Counted from the stretch's first letter, positions 15,621 through 24,192 are shown. The stretch is 64,000 nt of DNA from Phascolarctobacterium_A sp902463975 (GCF_902463975.1 NZ_CABQHJ010000008.1:1-64000); one strand, 5' to 3'. Notes: generated from the letters alone by a model not told the origin. Program-made: numbers and translations.

Positions 15621-16520
15621 ATGGAAGATGTTTTGACAAAGGCTACGGCCGACGGTGTACGTATTTATGCATTATGCACCACTAATCTGGTACAGGAAGC
15701 AGCTAAAAAGCACGGCTGCTCCCATCTGGCAAGCGCTGCTCTGGGACGTGCGATGAACGGCGCGCTGCTGCTGGCCGCAACAATGAAGGATAACGAGCGC
15801 ATCAGCCTGCGTCTGAAGGGCGACGGCCCTTTGGGCGAGGTAGTAGCAGATGCCGAAGGCAGCACAGTGCGCGGTTATGTAGAAAACCCCGATGCATTTT
15901 TGCCCCTGAAAAATGGCAAGCTGGATGTCGGCGGCGGCATCGGCGAGGGTAATATTATCGTAACGCGTTATCTGCAGAATGCAGAGCCCTTCACCGGCTA
16001 CTGCGAGCTGCAGGACGGCGAAATCGCCAGCGACCTGACCAAATACCTCTATGTATCCGAACAGACACCGACAAGCGTTGCTCTGGGCGTACTGGTTGAC
16101 AAGGACGGCAACGTAACAGCCTCCGGTGGCTTCTTTATTCAGGCTATGCCAGGCTGCACCGACGAGGTTCTGGAAAAGCTGGAAAACAACGTTAACCTGA
16201 CTCCGTATGTAACCCAGCTGCTGGAAATCGGTTATACTCCGCAAAAGATGATTGAAATTCTCGGCCGCGGTCTGGACGTTGATATTAAAGAAACCATTCC
16301 CCTGAGCTTCAAATGCCGCTGCAGCCGTGAGCGCATTCTGGCGGCTTTGGGCAGCCTTGATGTAAAATCCCTGGAGGAGCTGGCGCAGGATAAAACAACA
16401 GAAGCTCACTGCGAATTCTGCAACAGCACCTATGAATATACTCAGGATGAAATCAAGCACCTGCTGGAAGAAAAGGAAAAGCAGGCACAGCTGGAAGCTG
16501 CTAAACAGAATATTAAATAA
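15621..16520 (+). CDS. hslO: Redox-regulated chaperone Hsp33
   Basis: Hsp33 is a cytoplasmic holdase that becomes active when its zinc cysteines are oxidised. The 299-residue protein has the N-terminal core (LGRAMNGALLLAATMKD, LRLKGDGPLGEVVADA) and the C-terminal zinc-binding redox switch CRC then CEFC (C-x-C ... C-x2-C), ending in a charged helix rich in Glu and Lys. The ATG at 15621 has only a weak GAGGC upstream. It stands alone between a terminator and the recA promoter. Confidence 0.93.
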   Translation: MEDVLTKATADGVRIYALCTTNLVQEAAKKHGCSHLASAALGRAMNGALLLAATMKDNERISLRLKGDGPLGEVVADAEGSTVRGYVENPDAFLPLKNGKLDVGGGIGEGNIIVTRYLQNAEPFTGYCELQDGEIASDLTKYLYVSEQTPTSVALGVLVDKDGNVTASGGFFIQAMPGCTDEVLEKLENNVNLTPYVTQLLEIGYTPQKMIEILGRGLDVDIKETIPLSFKCRCSRERILAALGSLDVKSLEELAQDKTTEAHCEFCNSTYEYTQDEIKHLLEEKEKQAQLEAAKQNIK

Positions 16521-16531
16521 CAAAACTTTTC

Positions 16532-16560
16532 TTGACAAACGAAACTTTTGTTTGTATAAT
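16532..16560 (+). promoter_or_regulatory. recA promoter with possible LexA-like operator
   Basis: TTGACA (16532-16537) and TATAAT (16555-16560) have 17-base spacing. Between them lies the palindrome AAAC-N4-GTTT within ACAAAC...GTTTGT (about 16536-16556). It resembles a degenerate GAAC-N4-GTTC SOS box and would block RNA polymerase if bound. Promoter confident, operator identity inferred. Confidence 0.7.
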
Positions 16561-16610
16561 AAAGGCAGTGAATTGATGAATTTTAAATTTATATATTAGG
16601 AGGCAAGCAA

Positions 16611-17663
16611 ATGGACGCAGATAAAAAGAAAGCTTTAGACATGGCGATGCACCAGATTGAAAAGGATTTTGGCAAGGGCAGCATTATGATGCTGGGCGAA
16701 GCAAGTGCCAAGATGAATATTGAGGTTATTCCTACAGGTGCTTTATCCTTAGATATTGCTCTTGGTGTCGGTGGTATTCCGCGTGGACGTGTTATTGAGA
16801 TTTACGGTCCTGAATCTTCCGGTAAAACTACCGTTGCATTGCATATGATTGCTGAAGCTCAGAAAATGGGCGGCTATGCAGCTTTTATTGATGCGGAGCA
16901 TGCGCTTGATCCGGAATATGCCCGTCATCTGGGTGTAGATATTGACGATCTGCTGATTTCTCAGCCGGATAACGGCGAACAGGCTTTGGAAATTGCTGAC
17001 GCACTGGTACGCAGCGGCGCTATTGATATTATCGTTATCGACTCCGTTGCAGCTTTGGTTCCGCGTGCAGAAATCGAAGGCGAAATGGGTGATTCACACG
17101 TTGGTCTGCAGGCACGTCTGATGAGCCAGGCTCTGCGTAAGCTGACCGGCTTGATTTCCAAATCCAAATGTGCAACAATTTTCATTAACCAGATTCGTGA
17201 AAAGGTCGGCGTTATGTTCGGTAATCCGGAAACAACCACCGGTGGCCGCGCACTGAAATTCTACTCTACTGTCCGTATGGATGTACGTCGTATTGATACG
17301 CTGAAAAACGGCAACGATGTTATCGGCAGCCGTACCCGTGTCAAGGTTGTCAAAAATAAGGTAGCACCTCCGTTCAGACAGGCTGAGTTCGATATCATGT
17401 ATGGCAAGGGTATTTCCCATGAGGGCTGCCTTGTTGATCTTGGTGCAGATCTTGATATTATCAACAAGAGCGGTGCCTGGTATTCCTATGGCGATATCCG
17501 TTTAGGTCAGGGCAAGGAAAAGGTTAAAGACTATTTGCGCGAAAATCCGGAAATTGCCAACGAAATTGAAGCTAAAATCCGCGCAGTGACGATTGCCAAG
17601 AGCGATAATAAGGAAGCAGCTGAGGAGCCGTTGCAGGATGTGGAGTCGATCTTTAAGGAATAA
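16611..17663 (+). CDS. recA: Recombinase RecA
   Basis: RecA forms filaments on single-stranded DNA, catalyses strand exchange and triggers the SOS response. The 350-residue protein shows Walker A (GPESSGKTT), AFIDAEHALDPEYA, Walker B (IIVIDSVAALVPRAE), loop L1/L2 regions (GEMGDSHVGLQARLMSQALRK in part; FINQIREKVGVMFGNPETTTGG in part) and a C-terminal acidic tail. AGGAGG precedes the ATG. recX follows and overlaps it, the usual recA-recX pairing. AddAB at 2.7-9.3 kb would supply its loading substrate. Confidence 0.98.
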   Translation: MDADKKKALDMAMHQIEKDFGKGSIMMLGEASAKMNIEVIPTGALSLDIALGVGGIPRGRVIEIYGPESSGKTTVALHMIAEAQKMGGYAAFIDAEHALDPEYARHLGVDIDDLLISQPDNGEQALEIADALVRSGAIDIIVIDSVAALVPRAEIEGEMGDSHVGLQARLMSQALRKLTGLISKSKCATIFINQIREKVGVMFGNPETTTGGRALKFYSTVRMDVRRIDTLKNGNDVIGSRTRVKVVKNKVAPPFRQAEFDIMYGKGISHEGCLVDLGADLDIINKSGAWYSYGDIRLGQGKEKVKDYLRENPEIANEIEAKIRAVTIAKSDNKEAAEEPLQDVESIFKE

Positions 17664-18165
17664 AAAAAAGGAAGAAGGCTTTACCAGCGCGCAGCAGGCT
17701 TATGACTGCGCGCTGGATTTATTGTCTTACCGTGATTACAGTCATAAGGATATGGTGGAGCGCTTGCAGCGCAAGGGTGCAACTAAGGCGCAGGCGCTGG
17801 AGGCAGCGGCCAAGCTGGAGGATTACGGTCTGCTGAACGAGGAGCGTTACGCCCAAAGGGTGTACGAGGCCTGGCTGGCCAAACGCTATTACGGCAGACA
17901 GCATCTGCAGCTGGAGCTGACCAAGCGCGGCATATGCCCGGATGTGGCTGCGGAAATCATGGAACGCTTTACGCCTGACATTGAAGAGCAGCAGGCGGAG
18001 AATGCAGCGCAGCTTTTCGTGCAGCGCAATCAGCGCAAGCTAACAGCAGAAACTGACAACAAGAAAATATATGCGGCTGCGGGACGCTTTATGGCGGCCC
18101 GTGGCTTTTCATCAAGATATGTGCACATTATATTGGGTAAATTGCATTTTTCAGACAATATATAG
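17638..18165 (+). CDS. recX: Regulatory protein RecX
   Basis: RecX modulates RecA filaments. The best start is ATG 17638, inside the recA 3' end, with GAGGAG 11 bases upstream; the frame is open further upstream but that part lacks RecX character. The 175-residue protein contains the typical three-helix repeats: ALDLLSYRDYSHKDMVERL, then GLLNEERYAQRVYEAWLA, then GRQHLQLELTKRGI. The 26-base overlap with recA suggests that its level is tied to RecA translation. It ends just before the rny promoter. Confidence 0.88.
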   Translation: MWSRSLRNKKKEEGFTSAQQAYDCALDLLSYRDYSHKDMVERLQRKGATKAQALEAAAKLEDYGLLNEERYAQRVYEAWLAKRYYGRQHLQLELTKRGICPDVAAEIMERFTPDIEEQQAENAAQLFVQRNQRKLTAETDNKKIYAAAGRFMAARGFSSRYVHIILGKLHFSDNI

Positions 18166-18174
18166 CGGTTAAAC

Positions 18175-18204
18175 TTGACAATTTTGTTAAATATACACTA
18201 TAAT
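18175..18204 (+). promoter_or_regulatory. rny promoter
   Basis: TTGACA (18175-18180) and TATAAT (18199-18204) with 18-base spacing. The transcript would carry a leader of about 200 bases before rny. Confidence 0.75.
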
Positions 18205-18242
18205 GTAGTTATCCAATCGTGTTAATATCAACGATTTTCACG

Positions 18243-18274
18243 AGGCGACGCGTAAAGCGGTTGCCTTATTTTTT
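18243..18274 (+). terminator. Possible attenuator in the rny leader
   Basis: AGGCGAC (18243-18249) pairs with GTTGCCT (18260-18266) and is followed by TATTTTTT. It lies about 35-60 bases after the predicted start, so it could release a short RNA or control read-through into rny. The 7-bp stem is modest. Confidence 0.4.
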
Positions 18275-18412
18275 GCCCTATTTCAGAATAGATAATACAG
18301 TGATTTATTATAGATTCAACGGAATAAGGACATCTATAGCAGACGCAAGCAGGCGCCTGCTGTTACTATGCAAAAAAATCTTGGAAAAATCTAAATTTAG
18401 GAGGTGAGGACG

Positions 18413-19948
18413 ATTTTAGAAATTATCGGTACAGCTGTTGTCGTTGGTCTGGCTGGCGGTGCAGTAGGTTATCTGGTTCGCAAAAATGTTGCTGAAACTA
18501 AAATTGCCACTGCAGAAGAGCAGGCTATCCGTATTGTACAGGATGCGGAGCAGACCGGCGAAGCAAAACGCAAAGAAATCATGATGGAGGCTAAAGAAGA
18601 AATCCATCGTCTGCGTTCCGAAATGGAGCGTGAAAATAAAGACAGACGTAATGACCTGCAGCGTCAGGAGCGTCGTCTGTTGCAAAAAGAAGAAAATCTG
18701 GACCGTAAAATCGAATCCTTCGAACGCAAAGAAGAAAAGCTGGCTTCTAAGGAACAGCGCCTGAACGCTGCTCAGGAGAAGGCTGATGCAATGCTGGAAA
18801 AACGTCAGGTTGAACTGGAGCGTATTTCCGGACTGACCAGTGATGAGGCAAAGCAGGAGCTGCTGCAATCCCTCGAGGATGAGGTTAAGCATGAATCTGC
18901 TATGATGGTTAAGGATCTGGAGCAACAGGCAAAGGATGAAGCGGACCGCAAGGCAAGAGAAATTATTTCCTTAGCAATTCAGCGTTGTGCTGCAGACCAT
19001 GTAGCTGAAACTACTGTTTCTGTAGTAGGTCTGCCGAACGATGAAATGAAGGGCCGTATTATCGGTCGTGAAGGCCGTAACATCCGCACCCTGGAAACAT
19101 TGACCGGCATTGATCTGATTATCGATGATACTCCGGAGGCTGTTATCATTTCCGGCTTTGATCCGGTACGCCGCGAGGTTGCCCGTATCGCTCTGGAAAA
19201 ATTGATTAATGATGGTCGTATTCATCCGTCCCGCATTGAGGAAATGGTTGAAAAGGCACAAAAAGAGGTTGAGCAGAAGATTAAGGAAGCCGGCGAACAG
19301 GCTACCTTTGCAGTTGGCGTGCATGGCCTGCATCCCGAACTGATTAAGCTGCTGGGTCGCCTGAAATATCGTACAAGCTATGGTCAGAATGTGTTGAACC
19401 ACTCTGTTGAGGTTGCTAACCTGGCAGGTGTAATGGCTTCTGAGCTCGGCGTTGACGTTGTTCTGGCAAAACGTGCCGGCCTGCTGCATGATATCGGCAA
19501 GGCTATTGACCATGAGATGGAAGGCTCTCACGTTGAAATCGGTGGCGAAATTGCCAAGAAGTTCCGTGAGTCCGACCTGATTGTCAATGCTATCCTGGCG
19601 CATCATGGTGACTGCGAGCCTAAGAGTGTTGAAGCTGTTCTGGTATCTGCCGCTGACGCAGTATCTGCTGCCCGCCCGGGTGCAAGACGCGAAACTCTGG
19701 AAAGCTACCTGAAGCGCTTAACTCGATTGGAAGAAATTTCTGAGTCCTTTGAGGGCGTTGAAAAGTGCTATGCTGTACAGGCTGGTCGCGAAATCCGCAT
19801 TATGGTTAAACCGGATGTTATTGATGATGCTTCCGCTGTGCTCCTGGCACGCGATATCTCCAAGAAGATTGAAGCTGAAATGGAATATCCTGGCCAGATT
19901 AAGGTTGTTATCATCCGCGAAACCCGTGCTGTTGATTACGCAAAATAA
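18413..19948 (+). CDS. rny: Ribonuclease Y
   Basis: RNase Y is the membrane-anchored endonuclease that starts mRNA decay in many Firmicutes. The N-terminus is one membrane segment (IIGTAVVVGLAGGAVGYLV), then a long charged coiled coil (about residues 35-190), a KH domain (GRIIGREGRNIRTLE) and an HD domain (HSVEVANLAG ... LLHDIGKA). A perfect AGGAGGTGAGG lies at 18399-18409. The GTG at 18404 is part of that site, so the likely initiator is ATT at 18413, giving 511 residues; this is an inference and GTG 18404 would add three residues. A 200-base leader and its own promoter precede it. Confidence 0.93.
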   Translation: MLEIIGTAVVVGLAGGAVGYLVRKNVAETKIATAEEQAIRIVQDAEQTGEAKRKEIMMEAKEEIHRLRSEMERENKDRRNDLQRQERRLLQKEENLDRKIESFERKEEKLASKEQRLNAAQEKADAMLEKRQVELERISGLTSDEAKQELLQSLEDEVKHESAMMVKDLEQQAKDEADRKAREIISLAIQRCAADHVAETTVSVVGLPNDEMKGRIIGREGRNIRTLETLTGIDLIIDDTPEAVIISGFDPVRREVARIALEKLINDGRIHPSRIEEMVEKAQKEVEQKIKEAGEQATFAVGVHGLHPELIKLLGRLKYRTSYGQNVLNHSVEVANLAGVMASELGVDVVLAKRAGLLHDIGKAIDHEMEGSHVEIGGEIAKKFRESDLIVNAILAHHGDCEPKSVEAVLVSAADAVSAARPGARRETLESYLKRLTRLEEISESFEGVEKCYAVQAGREIRIMVKPDVIDDASAVLLARDISKKIEAEMEYPGQIKVVIIRETRAVDYAK

Positions 19949-19956
19949 CGAAATTC

Positions 19957-19988
19957 AAAAAAGAGCTGCTTAGGCAGCTCTTTTTTTA
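19957..19988 (+). terminator. rny terminator
   Basis: GAGCTGC pairs with GCAGCTC around a TTAG loop and is followed by seven or more T. Confidence 0.9.
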
Positions 19989-20042
19989 TGCTTTGGCAGG
20001 ATTATAGTGATTGCTGTCGAATATATATAATTGGAATTTTTT

Positions 20043-20210
20043 TGACAGGTGCGACGGCGACGGCCGACGCTGAAAAGGGAATGCCGGTGAGAATCCGGAG
20101 CAGTCCCGCTACTGTAAGTGGAGCCCAGGCAATTATGTCACTGACGCAAGTTGGGAAGGCGCTGAGGGCGATGAAGCTAAGCCAGGAGACCTGCCTGTTA
20201 CGAAGCTTGG
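20043..20210 (+). ncRNA. Cobalamin riboswitch
   Basis: The 410-base gap 19949-20358 holds the rny terminator, a TATAAT at 20026-20031 and this aptamer. Conserved blocks are visible: AGGTGCGACG near the start, GGGAATGCCGGTGAGAATCCGG, AGCAGTCCCGCTACTGTAAG and the B12 box AAGCCAGGAGACCTGCC near the 3' end. It should shut off the cobU operon when adenosylcobalamin is abundant. Exact ends are by eye. Confidence 0.95.
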
Positions 20211-20281
20211 AGCCTACGGGAGATAGGCTGGCTTTGGTATGCGTAAATATAAATTTTTGGCTGCAGCTGCATTTGGTGAAT

Positions 20282-20302
20282 CTCCCGCAAGGGAGCTTTT
20301 TT
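20282..20302 (+). terminator. Terminator of the cobalamin riboswitch
   Basis: CTCCC-GCAA-GGGAG followed by CTTTTTT, about 75 bases after the B12 box and 57 bases before cobU. Its position fits the expression platform. Confidence 0.7.
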
Positions 20303-20358
20303 CATTTAGACATAATGCAGAGAGCTTGCAGCATATTAAAACGAAGGGAGGTTAAAAT

Positions 20359-20937
20359 ATGCCTGGAAAAATTATTATGGTTACCGGTGGAGCACGCAGC
20401 GGCAAGAGCGAATTCGCTGAACGCTATGTATTGCATTATTCTCCCAAATGCGATTACGTTGCCACGGCAGAAATTTTGGATGAGGAAATGGCGGAGCGTG
20501 TGCGTCTGCACCGTGAGCGTCGTGATGCGCGTTGGATTAATCACGAAGCGCCTTATCATGCCGAGCGTACGCTTGAAGCGCTGTCAGCGGAAACAGGAGC
20601 GGTTCTGTTTGACTGCCTGACTGTTTATATGTGCAACCTGCTCTATGGCAAGGAAGCGCCGGAGGGTGAGTTCCTGGAGCGTTGTCAGGTAGTATTTGAT
20701 GAAATTGACAAGGTGCTGGCAGCAGCACGTAATTGCGGCAAAATCGTTGTCTTTGTTACGAATGAGGTGGGCAGCGGCATTGTGCCTGATAATCAGATGG
20801 CGCGTGAATACCGTGATCTTGCCGGCTGGGTTAACCAGCGCGTGGCTAATGAGGCTGACCACGTTTATTTTTGTGTATCTGGTCAGGCTGTAGACGTAAA
20901 AAAATTGGCTTTTAAATTTGAGGATGAAGGAGAATAA
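20359..20937 (+). CDS. cobU: Adenosylcobinamide kinase / guanylyltransferase
   Basis: CobU phosphorylates adenosylcobinamide and then transfers GMP to give adenosylcobinamide-GDP, the activated corrinoid for nucleotide-loop closure. The 192-residue protein has a P-loop (GGARSGKSEFAERY), the CobU marker ATAEILDEEMAERV with HRERRDARW, LFDCLTVYMCNLL, and VTNEVGSGIVPDN. AAGGGAGG precedes the ATG. The stop overlaps the cobT start (TAATG). It leads an operon that lacks corrin-ring genes, so this locus supports salvage or late assembly. Confidence 0.94.
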   Translation: MPGKIIMVTGGARSGKSEFAERYVLHYSPKCDYVATAEILDEEMAERVRLHRERRDARWINHEAPYHAERTLEALSAETGAVLFDCLTVYMCNLLYGKEAPEGEFLERCQVVFDEIDKVLAAARNCGKIVVFVTNEVGSGIVPDNQMAREYRDLAGWVNQRVANEADHVYFCVSGQAVDVKKLAFKFEDEGE

Positions 20938-21956
20938 TGACTGATATGGAGAAAATCATAATACCTGCCCTGGATGAAGAACGTATGCAGGAAGTGCGGG
21001 CAGGCTACGCTAAGATAGACAAGCCGGCAGCTAATCTGGGCAAGCTGGAGGATATGGTTGTAGGCCTTGCAGGCATGATTGGCAAGGATTTACCGGATAA
21101 ATTAAAGACGGCGATGGTTCTGATGTGCGGTGACCACGGTATTGCGAAATATGGCGTCAGCGCTTATCCACAGGAGGTTACGCGCCAGATGATTAACGGT
21201 TATATGCGCGGTACTGCCGGTGCCACCGTACTGGCTCGTCATGCGCACGCTGATGTTTTCGTCTGCGATGTGGGTACTGCCTTTGATTTGAGCGATTTGC
21301 CCAAGGTATATCAGAAAAAGGTAGCCTGGGGAACGGAAGATTTTACCCAGGGACCGGCGATGACGCGTGAGCAGGCCGAAAAGGCTATTGCCGTTGGCAT
21401 CGAAATGGCTGATATGTGCATCGACCAAGGCTATAATATGCTTTATACAGGTGAAATGGGTATCGGCAATACAACCTCTACCTCTGCTATTGCCAGCGCG
21501 TTTCTGGGCCTGGACCCGCAGCTGACTGTCGGTCGCGGCAGCGGTATCAATGACGAACGCATGAAGATTAAACGTCAGGTTGTTATCGACGGCCTGGCAA
21601 AAAATATGCCGAAGCAGGGCGATGCAATGGATATTCTCTGCAAGGTTGGCGGTTATGACCACGCAGGTCTGGCCGGTGTGATTATCGGCGCAGCCCGCCG
21701 CCGTGTACCGACAATGGTTGACGGTGTTAATGCTACTGCTGCAGCACTTTTGGCCTACGGCCTCTATCCGCAGTGTCGCGATTATATGCTCTGCTCGCAT
21801 CTGAGCAGCGATATTTCTCATAAGAAAATGCTGGAGCTGCTGCAGCTTTCGCCGATTGTGGATGCCGGTATGCGCCTGGGCGAGGGCACCGGTGCTTCCC
21901 TGGCTATTGTTGTGCTGCAGGCAGCGATGGATGTGTATAATCATTTAAGCAGGTGA
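20937..21956 (+). CDS. cobT: Nicotinate-nucleotide:lower-ligand base phosphoribosyltransferase (CobT family; possible ArsA-like subunit)
   Basis: CobT-family enzymes turn a lower-ligand base (dimethylbenzimidazole, another benzimidazole, a purine or a phenol) into its alpha-ribotide. The 339-residue protein has MCGDHGIAKYGVSAYPQEVTRQM, GEMGIGNTT and the late GEGTGAS with the catalytic Glu. The usual PPGSLG entry motif reads KPAANLGKLE. An ATG at 20946 could also start it. A shorter, degenerate CobT-like protein lies two genes downstream (22751), recalling the ArsA-ArsB pair of Sporomusa and Veillonella that activates phenols. The base used here cannot be told from sequence alone. Confidence 0.9.
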   Translation: MTDMEKIIIPALDEERMQEVRAGYAKIDKPAANLGKLEDMVVGLAGMIGKDLPDKLKTAMVLMCGDHGIAKYGVSAYPQEVTRQMINGYMRGTAGATVLARHAHADVFVCDVGTAFDLSDLPKVYQKKVAWGTEDFTQGPAMTREQAEKAIAVGIEMADMCIDQGYNMLYTGEMGIGNTTSTSAIASAFLGLDPQLTVGRGSGINDERMKIKRQVVIDGLAKNMPKQGDAMDILCKVGGYDHAGLAGVIIGAARRRVPTMVDGVNATAAALLAYGLYPQCRDYMLCSHLSSDISHKKMLELLQLSPIVDAGMRLGEGTGASLAIVVLQAAMDVYNHLSR

Positions 21957-21960
21957 TGTA

Positions 21961-22695
21961 ATGCGTGATTTTGTAACTTGTCTGGAATTTTTGACCAGAA
22001 TCCGCTTTTCTAACCGCACGGATTGGCATGATGACGATTTCAGCCGCAGCGTGCCGTACTTCCCTTTGGTTGGCCTGGTAATGGGCGTTTATATGGGTGC
22101 GGTAAATTACGGACTGTATTATCTGCATACCCCTGATTTAATGCGTGCAGTGATGCTGGTGCTTGCAGAGCTGATTATTATCGGCGCACTGATGTATGAC
22201 GGCTTTATGGATACCTCCGACGGTGTTTTCAGCGCCCGTGACCGTGAGCGTATGCTGGAAATCATGAAGGACAGCCACGTAGGCTCCAATGCCGTTATCG
22301 CGCTCGTCTGCCTCGTGCTGCTGAAGGTGGCTGCCTATACTACATTGCCGCCTGTAAAGCTGTCGTTTGCTATGGTTGCCGTTTTTGTAGCAACGCGCAC
22401 CTTTATGGTTACCTACATCGTCAACTATAAGTATGCACGCAAAACCGGTATCGGTCATATGTTTAAGGCCTATGCCAAGCCGATGTACACCTATATCGCC
22501 TTTGCACTTTGCCTGGCGCTTGTCGCAGCCTGCGGTCTGCCATATCTGTATACAGCGATAGCGTCCTTCGTAATCTGCCAGGGCATTGCGCATTTCCTCA
22601 GCGGTCAGCTGGGCGGTCTTACCGGTGATACCTACGGCTTTTTGACGGAATGCGGCGTGGTTGTTTACCTGATGCTCGCAACCTATATGATTTGA
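21961..22695 (+). CDS. cobS: Adenosylcobinamide-GDP ribazoletransferase
   Basis: CobS is the integral membrane enzyme that joins adenosylcobinamide-GDP to the alpha-ribotide made by CobT. The 244-residue protein has several hydrophobic helices and the conserved acidic core MDTSDGVFSARDRERMLEIMKDSHVG in part (D-x-x-D, then RDRER and a SHVGS-like block). The N-terminus (FLTRIRF) is typical. It starts 4 bases after cobT; the AGCAGGTGATGT before the ATG supplies a ribosome site. Confidence 0.92.
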   Translation: MRDFVTCLEFLTRIRFSNRTDWHDDDFSRSVPYFPLVGLVMGVYMGAVNYGLYYLHTPDLMRAVMLVLAELIIIGALMYDGFMDTSDGVFSARDRERMLEIMKDSHVGSNAVIALVCLVLLKVAAYTTLPPVKLSFAMVAVFVATRTFMVTYIVNYKYARKTGIGHMFKAYAKPMYTYIAFALCLALVAACGLPYLYTAIASFVICQGIAHFLSGQLGGLTGDTYGFLTECGVVVYLMLATYMI

Positions 22696-22750
22696 TATAT
22701 TACCGGCAATATTTTGCTGAGTACTAGAAGAGATAGAAAGGAAAAATGCT

Positions 22751-23551
22751 ATGCATATAGAAGAAATAATTCAAAAGATTGTGCCTGCCGACAGGGGCTG
22801 TATGAAGCTGGCGCAGACACGCTTTGATAATCTGATCAAGCCGGTTGGCAGTCTGGCCAAGCTGGAAGAAATGACCTCGCGCTATTGCGGTATCAAGGGC
22901 ATTTATGAAAAAGAGGATTTAGATTATCCTAAACGCGATTTACTGGTATGGTGCGGTATCGAAGAGGCTGCTCAGGCCGAAAAAATTATGCACGCCAAAT
23001 GGCCGGTGAATGTGCTGGCTGCAGAAACCGGTGCGAAGGCTGTGGCTCTGCTCGTAACCTCGGAGGAGGAGGCTGACGCTCTGGAAGAGGGCGCTGCCCT
23101 GGTGCAGGAGCTGGTGCATGAGAAGGGATTGGGACTTTTAGGGTTCGGCTGTCTTTCCAATCCTGATAATGAGATGGTGCGCACTGCAATGACTGGCGCT
23201 CTGCTGCAGGCTGCAGCGATGAAGGTGCCGGTAATGCTGGACGGCGTTGCTGTCTGCAAGGCTGCCAAAAAGGCGGCAGAAATGGCACCGGCAGTTTTAG
23301 ACTACTGCTTTGCCGGTCACGTTTCCACAGAGCCGGGTGCAGAAGAATGCCTGCAGGAGCTGGGACTTACGGCACCGCTGCGCCTGAACATTCCTGACGG
23401 TGCCGGTGAGGGCGCTGCTGTCTGCTTTACGCTGTTCAATGCCGGCATCAAGGCCTACAAGGAAATGGAAACCTTTGAGGAAGCAGGCGTGCATGCAGAG
23501 ATGAAGGAGTTTTCCCTGGCAGAGCAATCTAAAAAAGGAGCGAAGGCTTAA
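22751..23551 (+). CDS. Degenerate CobT-like paralog (possible ArsB-like partner subunit)
   Basis: This 266-residue protein aligns by eye with both ends of CobT but is about 70 residues shorter. The start (DRGCMKLAQTRFDNLIKPVGSLAKLEEM) keeps the CobT entry motif better than the neighbouring cobT does. The end (VMLDGVAVCKAA ... CFAGHVSTEPGAEECL ... PDGAGEGAAVCF) matches the CobT C-terminal half. The GDHG substrate loop is missing, and the catalytic Glu of GEGTGA aligns with Ala in GAGEGA. It therefore looks catalytically impaired. Sitting between cobS and cobC, it may be the non-catalytic half of a heterodimer, as ArsB is thought to be with ArsA. AAAGGAAAA precedes the ATG. A decayed gene is less likely, since the frame is intact. 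Confidence 0.7.
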   Translation: MHIEEIIQKIVPADRGCMKLAQTRFDNLIKPVGSLAKLEEMTSRYCGIKGIYEKEDLDYPKRDLLVWCGIEEAAQAEKIMHAKWPVNVLAAETGAKAVALLVTSEEEADALEEGAALVQELVHEKGLGLLGFGCLSNPDNEMVRTAMTGALLQAAAMKVPVMLDGVAVCKAAKKAAEMAPAVLDYCFAGHVSTEPGAEECLQELGLTAPLRLNIPDGAGEGAAVCFTLFNAGIKAYKEMETFEEAGVHAEMKEFSLAEQSKKGAKA

Positions 23552-24192
23552 TGGGTAGAATATATTTAATCCGTCACGGTGAAACGGACAGCAATAAGGG
23601 ACACCGCTTTCAGGGTCGCATCAACATGCCGCTGAACGGCAAAGGTCTGGAGCAGTCTGAGAAGCTGGCTGCGTATATGCAGCATCTGCCGGTTGATAAA
23701 ATTTACTGCAGCTCTATGCTGCGTGCCTGCATGACGGCAGCACCGCTGGCTATGAGTAAAAATATGTCCTACCAGCCGCTGGATTTGCTGCAGGAGGTAA
23801 GCTTCGGTGCATGGGAGGGACTTGAGTATGCGGAAATCAGCCGCCGCTGGCCTAAGGAGATGGACGATTTCCTGACGCGTCCGGGCGAATGGATTCCGCC
23901 GCAGGGCGAAAGCTTTCATGATGTAGCGCGTCGCTGTCAGGCGGCTTTTGATTATATCTTCGAGCGTGAAGGCCACGAGAAGAATATCGCGATTGTATCG
24001 CATGGTGGTATTATCCGCGTGCAGCTGTGCCTGCTTCTAGGCATACCGCTGAACAATCTGTGGAAGCTGAGTGTGCATAATGTTTCTGTCAGCACGCTGA
24101 ATGACTGGCAGGGTAATATCATTGCCGAAACCATCAATGACGCTCACTTTGCCAGAGAGCAGGGAAGCTCCGTAAACTGGCTGCATAAATAA
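23551..24192 (+). CDS. cobC: Alpha-ribazole phosphatase / histidine phosphatase family
   Basis: CobC removes the phosphate from alpha-ribazole 5'-phosphate or from adenosylcobalamin 5'-phosphate. The 213-residue protein opens with the phosphohistidine motif YLIRHGETDSN and has CSSMLRACMTAAP, SFGAWEGLEY and a second catalytic His at VSHGGIIR, all typical of the family. Other histidine phosphatases look alike, so the assignment rests on its place as the last gene of the cobalamin-riboswitch operon (start overlaps the upstream stop). Confidence 0.87.
   Translation: MGRIYLIRHGETDSNKGHRFQGRINMPLNGKGLEQSEKLAAYMQHLPVDKIYCSSMLRACMTAAPLAMSKNMSYQPLDLLQEVSFGAWEGLEYAEISRRWPKEMDDFLTRPGEWIPPQGESFHDVARRCQAAFDYIFEREGHEKNIAIVSHGGIIRVQLCLLLGIPLNNLWKLSVHNVSVSTLNDWQGNIIAETINDAHFAREQGSSVNWLHK

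Noticed and set aside
19988..20620. A 210-residue plus-strand frame after rny.
   Set aside because: It runs through the cobalamin riboswitch and overlaps cobU in another frame; it has no ribosome site or recognisable motif.
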